From contig NZ_NBOC01000010.1 of the NCBI RefSeq assembly GCF_002104455.1, positions 62,001 through 126,000 on the forward strand: a DNA stretch of 64,000 bases, in the 5' to 3' direction. The translations under genes were made by a program, and so were the position numbers. Source of the stretch: Colwellia chukchiensis. Its GTDB lineage: Bacteria; Pseudomonadota; Gammaproteobacteria; Enterobacterales; Alteromonadaceae. Position 1 is the stretch's first letter, and every line of letters begins with the position of its first letter. Positions 57,938-64,000 of this stretch are shown here, one piece after another. The notes below the pieces were generated by a model, which searched no databases, was not told the DNA's origin, and saw only the letters and a list, made by a program, of their open reading frames with translations.

Positions 57938-58381
57938 TTATAAGTGATCTTTATTGGTCATTAACCACTCTTGTGATCGCAACTCTGGATCGATATCGGT
58001 ACTCATATCGATCGTTAACAAAGGTATGGTTTCTTTGCATCCTTTTGATATTAATAGTTTATTTATATTTTTAGCCGCGTAACAAAACGTATCATAGCTT
58101 GAGTCACCTAGGCCAATGACTAAAAAGCTCATTGAGGATAGATCATGATCGGTTTTTTCTAGATCCGTGACAAAGGCCTGGATGTTATCGGGGTAGTCTC
58201 CTGCACCGTGGGTGGATGTACAAATTAACCAAGTTTGATTTTCGCTGGGTATTTGCGCTAAATCCGGCTGGAAATGCAACTGCACTTGATGACCAAGTGT
58301 CACTAATGTTTCTTCGCAAGCTTCGGCTACGTACTCCGAGCCACCTAACATACTGCCAACAATTATTTGAAATGAGCTCAT
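57938..58381 (-). CDS. mioC: Flavodoxin-like protein MioC
   Basis: A 147-residue FMN-binding flavodoxin: IIVGSMLGGSEYVAEA, WLICTSTHGAGDYPDN for the phosphate loop, and FLVIGLGDSSYDTFCYAAKN. MioC takes part in electron transfer (biotin synthase reactivation in E. coli) and its transcription runs toward oriC, as here. Confidence 0.95.
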   Translation of the reverse strand: MSSFQIIVGSMLGGSEYVAEACEETLVTLGHQVQLHFQPDLAQIPSENQTWLICTSTHGAGDYPDNIQAFVTDLEKTDHDLSSMSFLVIGLGDSSYDTFCYAAKNINKLLISKGCKETIPLLTIDMSTDIDPELRSQEWLMTNKDHL

Positions 58382-58528
58382 TTATCAATCCTATTAAAAA
58401 AGAGTCGTTAGTTATGATCTTAATAAATTTGGCTTTATTAAGGCCCTAGTTACATATGTTTACAATTGGAAAAGCATAGAAATATCAAATTAAGTATTCT
58501 AAAGGTAAAACAAATATTTGGATAATTT

Positions 58529-59074
58529 ATGAATAAGTTAATGAGCAATTTTACCCTGTTAATGGTATTACTCGCTACGTCATTTTTCAGTCATTCAATG
58601 TCGGATAAACTGATGGAGATAGAGGATTACAATAAAGAGTTAAAAGCAGCCATTCGTTTATACAAAGAAAATAATTACGATAAGGCATTGCCACAGCTAG
58701 AGTTATTTGCCAAGCGGGGCGATAAAATGTCTCAATATATCGTAGGCACTATGTATTTGAATGGCCAAGGTACGCCGCAAGATTTAGCAAAAAGTTATGC
58801 TTGGTTAACGGTGGCCAATGAACAAAAAAGCAAAGCTTGGCTATTACCGTTAAAAATGCTTGAAGAAAAATTGCCAGCCGATTATTTAAAAACATTAAAC
58901 GTTGAAGGTGAAAAGTATGTCACGCTCTATGGTGCTAAAAGTCAGCGCTTAAAATGTAAAAATGAGCGAGAGTTAGGATCTAAGCAGCCCATACATCGTT
59001 GTAAAAAAATTGAAGTTAAAAACGGTCATTATTTCGTTGATGAACATCAAACCTACAATGCTATGATAGATTAG
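58529..59074 (+). CDS. Secreted SEL1/TPR-like repeat protein
   Basis: A 181-residue protein with a signal-like N-terminus ending SHSMS. One or two SEL1-type helical repeats follow (AIRLYKENNYDKALPQLELF, then AKRGDKMSQYIVGTMYLNGQ and GTPQDLAKSYAWLTVANEQK). The C-terminal part holds two Cys (RLKCKNERE and IHRCKKIEV). Such repeats bind proteins, often in the envelope. It is transcribed away from mioC and converges with the gene at 59131-59640. Function unknown. Confidence 0.75.
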   Translation: MNKLMSNFTLLMVLLATSFFSHSMSDKLMEIEDYNKELKAAIRLYKENNYDKALPQLELFAKRGDKMSQYIVGTMYLNGQGTPQDLAKSYAWLTVANEQKSKAWLLPLKMLEEKLPADYLKTLNVEGEKYVTLYGAKSQRLKCKNERELGSKQPIHRCKKIEVKNGHYFVDEHQTYNAMID

Positions 59075-59097
59075 GTATTAGCCTATAGTATGGTAGC

Positions 59098-59120
59098 TAA
59101 GGCCCATTTGACGGGCCTTA
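59098..59120. terminator. Hairpin between convergent genes
   Basis: TAAGGCCC (59098-59105) pairs with GGGCCTTA (59113-59120). It lies between the SEL1-like gene (ends 59074) and the gene ending at 59131. T-runs are short, so it would be a weak bidirectional terminator. Confidence 0.6.
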
Positions 59121-59130
59121 ATGTCGTACT

Positions 59131-59640
59131 TTACTGGATACGCTGCACACGAATGCGCCGCTTTGTTCCTTGTTTTTTTAGTTGGAAGCTGTTCATAATG
59201 CCCCGGGTGATGATGATAGTGTCGCCTGGCGCGAATTTTGCGCGTTTATCCCCGCCTTTTTCTCGCCAAACTTGACCATTATCTAGCACTATATTCCATT
59301 GTTTTTTTAAGTTGCGTGCCGCTGACTTTACCACAGCGGTTAATTGGTCAAACTCACGTTCTTGTTCAGAATATCTATGTGCATGGCCGAATGAGGCAAT
59401 TAATTTCTCTTCATTTTTAGCTTCAGCCTTAACTGACGTTTTAGGCGGTTGCTTATTTTTAGCCGTGTTATTTGCTGCAATTGAACTTACGCGCTGCATA
59501 TATTTATCGAAACATTGCAATCTTAGCGTATTGTCCGTTAATTTACTGCAGCGCAGTAATTCTGGTGCTATTGCAGCCGCTGAGCTTGTAAAACTTGCCA
59601 TCAAGGTGGTGGTAATTAACAGTGACTTCAGGTATTTCAT
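59131..59640 (-). CDS. Secreted protein of unknown function with a C...LRLQCFD motif
   Basis: A 169-residue exported protein. The signal peptide ends SSAAA, followed by LLRCSKLTDNTLRLQCFDKY, a Cys-pair pattern seen in many small periplasmic proteins. A charged linker follows, and the C-terminal part is compact and basic (WNIVLDNGQVWREKGGDKRA, then TIIITRGIMNSFQLKKQGTK). Function unknown. I chose ATG 59640 because AAGGA lies just before it and it gives a clean signal peptide; the frame is open to 59718. It lies 90 bases after mnmE on the same strand. Confidence 0.7.
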   Translation of the reverse strand: MKYLKSLLITTTLMASFTSSAAAIAPELLRCSKLTDNTLRLQCFDKYMQRVSSIAANNTAKNKQPPKTSVKAEAKNEEKLIASFGHAHRYSEQEREFDQLTAVVKSAARNLKKQWNIVLDNGQVWREKGGDKRAKFAPGDTIIITRGIMNSFQLKKQGTKRRIRVQRIQ

Positions 59641-59730
59641 TATTGTCCTTGTGAACCTTAGCTTGTTAGCGGTTCGGTTTTTATTCGTATTTTGCTTGTT
59701 GGGAGAACTTAACACCATATCATTTTTATT

Positions 59731-61116
59731 TTATTTACCGATACAAAATGAGGAAAAAATTTCGCTTAACAGATCATCGTTGCTAAATTCGCCGGTAATT
59801 TTATTGAGCTCTTGCTGACAAAAGCGCAGTTCTTCTGCCAAAATTTCGCCTGCTACAAAAGATTCAAGCTGCTCTAGGCCTATCGTTAAGTGTTGGTGAG
59901 CTTGCTCTAGTGCCACCAAGTGACGTCGTCTCGCCATAAAACCACCTTCAGTGCTACCTTGGTAGCCCATACACTGTTTAAGGTGCTCAGTAAGGGCTGA
60001 AACCCCGGCACCGGTTTTTGCTGACAAGGTCACTGTGGGGGTTTGGTTTAATTCGCGATAGCCGGTTTGGGCTTGACTGATGTCGGCTTTGTTTCTGATC
60101 ACAGTTAACGCCATATTGGCTGGCAGTTGTGCAAAAAACTCTGGCCAAACAGATTTAGCATCGAGTGTTTCATCCGCTGCGGAGTCGATCATCAGTAACA
60201 CTCGATCTGCTTGTTTAATTTCTTGCCAAGCGCGTTCAATACCAATTTGTTCAACTTTATCGGCACTTTCACGCAAACCTGCGGTATCAATAATATGTAG
60301 CGGCATGCCATCAATATGAATTTGTTCAGACAGTACATCGCGTGTGGTACCTTCAATATCTGTCACTATGGCACTTTCTTTACCGCTTAAAGCATTAAGT
60401 AAACTTGATTTACCCGCGTTAGGGCGACCAGCAATCACCACCCGCATGCCTTCACGAATAATACTACCTTGCTTGGCTTTACTTTTAACTTGCTCAACTT
60501 GGCGAATGATCGCTTTTAAATCATTGACAACTTTTTCGTCAGCGAGAAAGTCGATTTCTTCTTCGGGAAAGTCAATTGCCGCTTCAACGTACATGCGTAA
60601 ATGTATGGTGTCGTTGACGATCTGGTGAATTAATTTAGAGAAGTCACCTTGCAGTGAATGTAACGCACAGCGGGCAGCTTGCTCTGAGCTTGAGTTGATG
60701 AGATCGGCAATGGCTTCAGCTTGAGTTAAGTCGAGCTTATCGTTAAGAAAGGCTTGTTCACTGAATTCGCCAGGCTCTGCCATTCTGACATTAGTTAGCG
60801 TTAAAATCTCTTTTAGGATCATATCTAGAATAATTGGCCCGCCATGTCCTTGAAGCTCTAATACATCCTCACCCGTAAAAGAATGAGGTCCTTTAAAGTA
60901 AAGGGCGATACCTTGGTCTAGTGCCTGGCCTTGGCGATCGTTAAAGCTTAAGTATTCGGCTTTTCTAAGCTCAGGTACTTTACCTAATATAGCCGTAGCA
61001 ACATTGCGAACTTCAGGACCAGAAACTCTGATGATGCCAACACCACCTCTACCTGGGGCTGTAGCTTGTGCGACTATGGTTTCTTTTTGGCTTGATGAAA
61101 AAGCAAGCTGGGTCAT
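59731..61116 (-). CDS. mnmE: tRNA uridine-5-carboxymethylaminomethyl modification GTPase MnmE
   Basis: A 461-residue GTPase (TrmE). The N-terminal formyl-tetrahydrofolate-binding domain is [20 protein letters not shown]. The G domain has G1 [10 protein letters not shown]2/G3 DIEGTTRD and DTAGL, and G4 NKAD. The C-terminus has the invariant CIGK. It works with MnmG on U34. A strong terminator separates it from the upstream yidC unit, so it has its own promoter. Confidence 0.98.
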   Translation of the reverse strand: MTQLAFSSSQKETIVAQATAPGRGGVGIIRVSGPEVRNVATAILGKVPELRKAEYLSFNDRQGQALDQGIALYFKGPHSFTGEDVLELQGHGGPIILDMILKEILTLTNVRMAEPGEFSEQAFLNDKLDLTQAEAIADLINSSSEQAARCALHSLQGDFSKLIHQIVNDTIHLRMYVEAAIDFPEEEIDFLADEKVVNDLKAIIRQVEQVKSKAKQGSIIREGMRVVIAGRPNAGKSSLLNALSGKESAIVTDIEGTTRDVLSEQIHIDGMPLHIIDTAGLRESADKVEQIGIERAWQEIKQADRVLLMIDSAADETLDAKSVWPEFFAQLPANMALTVIRNKADISQAQTGYRELNQTPTVTLSAKTGAGVSALTEHLKQCMGYQGSTEGGFMARRRHLVALEQAHQHLTIGLEQLESFVAGEILAEELRFCQQELNKITGEFSNDDLLSEIFSSFCIGK

Positions 61117-61263
61117 GGTATGTTCTCAGTTAAAAATAAATACTCTAAATTGGCGTCATTATAAACCGTTAATTCGCTGCTGGAAATCTAGACTTTGTTT
61201 TTGCTTGTATTATGTGGGTTTAGTGACGCTTTATTTAGATGCTAGGTAAAGTTTTAGCGAAAA

Positions 61264-61288
61264 AAAAGGTAGCTTTCGCTACCTTTTT
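61264..61288 (-). terminator. Intrinsic terminator of the rpmH-rnpA-yidD-yidC unit
   Basis: AAAAGGTAGC and GCTACCTTTT arms around a TTTC loop within 61264-61288, with A and T runs on both sides. It lies 17 bases past the yidC stop. Confidence 0.9.
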
Positions 61289-61304
61289 CGTAAATTTAAT
61301 AAGC

Positions 61305-62939
61305 TTATTTTGCTTTGGCTTTTTCGATGCCAGCAAAGATTATTTTCATTTGAATTATGGAAATAATATTACTGACTAACCAGTAAAGTACTAAGCCAGA
61401 TGGGAACCAGAAAAAGAATACCGTAAACATCACAGGCATATACTGCATGATTTTTTGCTGCATAGGATCTTGAACTGTCATTGGCTGCATTTTCTGCATA
61501 ATAAACATACTGATACCCATTAGTATCGGTAAAATATAGTACGGATCTTGGGCAGACAAGTCTTGAATCCAAAGCATAAAGGGCGCATGACGTAATTCAA
61601 CACTTTCCAAAAATACCCAATACAATGCTAAGAAAATCGGCATTTGAATGATTAAGGGTAAACAACCGCCAGCTGGATTGACTTTTTCTTTACGATATAG
61701 CTCCATCATGGCTTGTGACATTTTTTGCTTATCATCACCAAAACGTTCTTTTAACTGTGTCATTTTTGGTTGTAAAGCACGCATTTTTGCCATTGAGGTA
61801 TATTGAGCTTTCGTGAGTGGGTACATGGCACCTTTAACGATTAGCGTAATAATTATAATGGCTACGCCCCAGTTAGAAACAATAGATTGTATTTTAATTA
61901 GTAACCAAAATAACGGTTGGCTGATCATAAATAAAAAGCCGTAATCTATAGTCAGATCTAAGTTTTCTTCAATACTTTCTAATACGTCTTGATCTTTCGG
62001 GCCGACATAGAATATCGCAGAAGTGCTTGCGGTACTGTGTGGTTCTATGGTGATAGCAGGTGCTTTATAACCAATAACCGCTTCATTGTTTCTGGTGTAG
62101 CTAGTGTATAATTGGTTAGTTGCTGTTTTTTCAGGAACCCAAGCAGATACAAAGTAGTGCTCGAGCATAGCAACCCAGCCTCCTTGCGTAGCAACATTGA
62201 GGTTTTTGTCGGCAATGTCGTCAAAATCATACTTTTCGTAAACATCTTCAGTAGTCGAGAAAGCCGCACCTTTGTAGGTGGGGATTAAGCCACTGCCGCT
62301 GTCGATTAACGTAGTTTGTTTTAATTGTGCATACATTTGTACACTAGCAGGCGTGCTGGCATTGTTAGTGATGATGTATTCCACATTAATGGCATAGCTG
62401 TCATGGTTTAAGGTGAAGCGCTTAATTACCGATAAACCCGTTTCATCAATATAGTTTAGGTCAATCACTAAGGGTTCATTTGCCGTTGCTTGATAAGAAG
62501 TGGCAGCTGTTTGATAAATAGGGCGACCAGGAATGATACGGTCTAAGCCTTGCGCACCTGTTAAACCACTTTGCGCCACATAAAGGTCGCGATCCGTGCG
62601 TAGCATAGTATAAGGGATACCATTGCCTTGCTCGGTATCAAACTTAAATAGCTTTGCTTCTACTATGTCACCACCTTTGGTATCAATTTTAAGTGATAAT
62701 ACATCGTTAGTTACGGTAATTAAGCTGGCACTGACCGCTTTGGTTTGCTTGTTAATTGTACTTACTGTAGCCGATGATTCAGGCACAAAGTCGCCATTGT
62801 CATTACTAGGCGATGGCATGGTTTGTTGAGACTCGGTTGAGGGCTCAATAACTGGGGCATTGTCGGCTTGCCATTGACTAAATAGCAAATAGGTAACTAC
62901 CATAAGCGCAATAAATAGAAAACTGCGTTGTGATTCCAT
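61305..62939 (-). CDS. yidC: Membrane protein insertase YidC
   Basis: A 544-residue gamma-proteobacterial YidC. It has an N-terminal membrane helix (FLFIALMVVTYLLFSQW), a large periplasmic beta-sandwich (about 60-330) and five core helices in the C-terminal third (GVAIIIITLIVKGAMYPLTK; the cytoplasmic loop with MRALQPKMTQLKERFGDDKQ; GGCLPLIIQMPIFLALYWVF; SGLVLYWLVSNIISIIQM). It inserts and folds inner-membrane proteins including Fo subunits. Confidence 0.98.
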   Translation of the reverse strand: MESQRSFLFIALMVVTYLLFSQWQADNAPVIEPSTESQQTMPSPSNDNGDFVPESSATVSTINKQTKAVSASLITVTNDVLSLKIDTKGGDIVEAKLFKFDTEQGNGIPYTMLRTDRDLYVAQSGLTGAQGLDRIIPGRPIYQTAATSYQATANEPLVIDLNYIDETGLSVIKRFTLNHDSYAINVEYIITNNASTPASVQMYAQLKQTTLIDSGSGLIPTYKGAAFSTTEDVYEKYDFDDIADKNLNVATQGGWVAMLEHYFVSAWVPEKTATNQLYTSYTRNNEAVIGYKAPAITIEPHSTASTSAIFYVGPKDQDVLESIEENLDLTIDYGFLFMISQPLFWLLIKIQSIVSNWGVAIIIITLIVKGAMYPLTKAQYTSMAKMRALQPKMTQLKERFGDDKQKMSQAMMELYRKEKVNPAGGCLPLIIQMPIFLALYWVFLESVELRHAPFMLWIQDLSAQDPYYILPILMGISMFIMQKMQPMTVQDPMQQKIMQYMPVMFTVFFFWFPSGLVLYWLVSNIISIIQMKIIFAGIEKAKAK

Positions 62940-62945
62940 AATGTA

Positions 62946-63194
62946 TTACTTCTCTTTTTTTGATAGTGGCACGGGATCATGTCCTCCCGCATTGAGTGGG
63001 TGGCATTTTAGTATACGTTTGCTTGCTAACCAACAACCTTTTAACACACCAAAGCGATTTATGGCTTCGATGGCATAAAAAGAGCACGTTGGGTCAAATC
63101 TGCAATGAGGGCCTAACAAGGGGCTAAGCCAGCGCTGGTATGCTTTTACCAAGGAAATTGCTATTTTTTGTGGCGCTGAATTATTTTTCGCCAT
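62946..63194 (-). CDS. yidD: Membrane protein insertion efficiency factor YidD
   Basis: An 82-residue small protein: [20 protein letters not shown], then [20 protein letters not shown] and [16 protein letters not shown], with the conserved Cys residues. Its start overlaps the rnpA end by 34 bases, and yidC follows 6 bases after its stop. It aids YidC-dependent insertion. Confidence 0.97.
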   Translation of the reverse strand: MAKNNSAPQKIAISLVKAYQRWLSPLLGPHCRFDPTCSFYAIEAINRFGVLKGCWLASKRILKCHPLNAGGHDPVPLSKKEK

Positions 63195-63517
63195 ATTTTT
63201 TCCAATTGCCGATTAATTTCTTTATTGTCTAGCTGGTCGGTACCTGACTTTACCATAACAACAATGTCAATAGCAGGCAGATTGTGCTGATTTAAACGAA
63301 AGCTTTCACGAATTTGTCGCTTAATACGATTTCGTTGTACCGCGAGCTTAACTCGTTTTTTGGCAATGGCTAAACCTAGACGGCTTTTATTATCAGAATT
63401 TTGTGTGACGAGTACTGTGATATGGCTAGAGCCAAAACGAAGAGGTTTGCTAAATACAGCTTGAAATTGACCGGGAGTCAGTAAACGTGACTCCCGGTTA
63501 AATTCATAAGTAACCAT
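63161..63517 (-). CDS. rnpA: Ribonuclease P protein component
   Basis: A 118-residue basic protein with the family signature [18 protein letters not shown] and the N-terminal [15 protein letters not shown] pattern. It binds the RNase P RNA to mature tRNA 5' ends. It is in the usual order after rpmH. Confidence 0.97.
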   Translation of the reverse strand: MVTYEFNRESRLLTPGQFQAVFSKPLRFGSSHITVLVTQNSDNKSRLGLAIAKKRVKLAVQRNRIKRQIRESFRLNQHNLPAIDIVVMVKSGTDQLDNKEINRQLEKIWRKIIQRHKK

Positions 63518-63559
63518 AGTGGCTACTATCCTTTTAACTTAGGTTGCAAGTTGAAAGGA

Positions 63560-63694
63560 TTAAGCACTAAGGCTTGCACGGCCTTTAGCACGACGACGTG
63601 CAATTACGGCACGACCGGCTTTTGTTGCCATGCGAGCACGGAAGCCATGGTTGCGCTTACGCTTTAATACACTAGGTTGAAATGTTCTTTTCAT
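63560..63694 (-). CDS. rpmH: 50S ribosomal protein L34
   Basis: A 44-residue protein, too short for many ORF callers: [20 protein letters not shown] then [20 protein letters not shown] and SLSA. This is the canonical L34 sequence. It is the first gene of the rpmH-rnpA-yidD-yidC unit and lies 42 bases before rnpA. It is expected to be divergent from dnaA, which should begin just beyond the window. Confidence 0.98.
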   Translation of the reverse strand: MKRTFQPSVLKRKRNHGFRARMATKAGRAVIARRRAKGRASLSA

Positions 63695-63769
63695 TACGCT
63701 AATCCGTCTGTTGTTGTTGCCCCGGCAAAACAGCCTTCATGAGCACACTGGGTCTAAAAATGAGGCGAA

Positions 63770-63798
63770 ATTCTATATAGATAATGATACATTGTCAA
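63770..63798 (-). promoter_or_regulatory. Sigma-70 promoter of rpmH
   Basis: On the minus strand -35 TTGACA (63798-63793), a 17-base spacer and -10 TAGAAT (63775-63770): a full consensus -35 and a five-of-six -10, as expected for a ribosomal protein gene. Confidence 0.8.
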
Positions 63799-63824
63799 TG
63801 CTTATTCTTTGGCTATTTAGAAAA

Positions 63825-64000
63825 GATCCTTTGGGGATCGGTTCGATCTAAATATATCCACAGTTTTATAACAAAAGCAGGGTTGTCGCTTTCATAATTA
63901 AATAGAATATGGAAAACTTTTTAGTATTCATTGGTTATTTTAACTTGGCAATAGTGCTGAATTTACTTGGCATAGAAGAAAAAAATGTAAATAAAAGGCA
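63825..64000. promoter_or_regulatory. Probable dnaA upstream control region (incomplete)
   Basis: Three GATC sites lie within 24 bases (63825, 63836, 63845), followed by a DnaA-box-like ATATCCACA (63854-63862, one mismatch). Dam/SeqA and DnaA sites upstream of dnaA are the usual basis of its autoregulation. The dnaA start itself is not in the window. No gene is visible from 63695 to the end. Confidence 0.5.

Overview
The window looks like a chromosome segment of a marine gammaproteobacterium of the Alteromonadales, most probably Colwelliaceae (Colwellia or Thalassotalea type). That placement is an inference from moderate-to-low GC, protein style and gene order; no rRNA gene is present to test it. 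It contains the chromosomal replication origin. An oriC-like stretch (about 57600-57890) lies between mnmG and mioC, with rsmG-parA-parB-atpIBEFHAGDC on one side and mnmE, yidC-yidD-rnpA-rpmH on the other. The window stops in what should be the dnaA upstream region.

Layout. 1-3.4 kb: a broken reading frame of unknown identity, outer-membrane phospholipase A (pldA), a phosphatase-lipid kinase fusion and an entericidin-like lipoprotein. 3.4-11.1 kb: a DUF2254 membrane protein; an ECF sigma factor/anti-sigma/lipoprotein operon divergent from a subtilisin-like protease; an unknown pair (beta-barrel and low-complexity secreted protein); and a DUF1328 protein with an 11-residue-repeat lipoprotein. 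11.4-24.5 kb: a catabolic locus with RidA, an M17 aminopeptidase, a MalT-like LuxR regulator, a TonB-dependent receptor, a GAF protein, hydantoinase/oxoprolinase subunits A and B, and an NCS1 permease. Both arms of this locus are preceded by the same GGGTAGGT...CCTACYC arrangement. 24.5-30.5 kb: a solute-binding protein, a K+/H+ antiporter and a VOC protein among mobile debris (IS3 and IS256 remnants, a truncated response regulator, a broken antitoxin). This stretch also holds an integron-cassette-like guanidinium exporter gene under a guanidine-II riboswitch. The debris ends at the 3' end of glmS, the classic Tn7 target.

30.5-37.3 kb: glmS, a DeoR-type regulator, glmU and tex. 37.4-45.7 kb: mostly envelope genes (porin, an orphan AMP-binding C-terminal domain, S9 dipeptidyl peptidase, DUF4105, DUF3015, TraT-like lipoprotein, Tyr/Arg-rich secreted protein). 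46.0-53.0 kb: the complete F1Fo ATP synthase operon. 53.2-57.5 kb: parB, parA, rsmG, mnmG. After oriC come mioC, two small accessory genes, mnmE, and the yidC-yidD-rnpA-rpmH group.

The most novel-looking system is the hydantoinase/TonB/NCS1 locus with its apparent two-promoter regulon. Read together, the genes suggest import of a small cyclic amide, ureide or similar compound across both membranes, followed by ATP-dependent ring opening and perhaps peptidase clean-up. The substrate cannot be told from sequence. I saw no tRNA, rRNA, CRISPR array or recognisable defence system.
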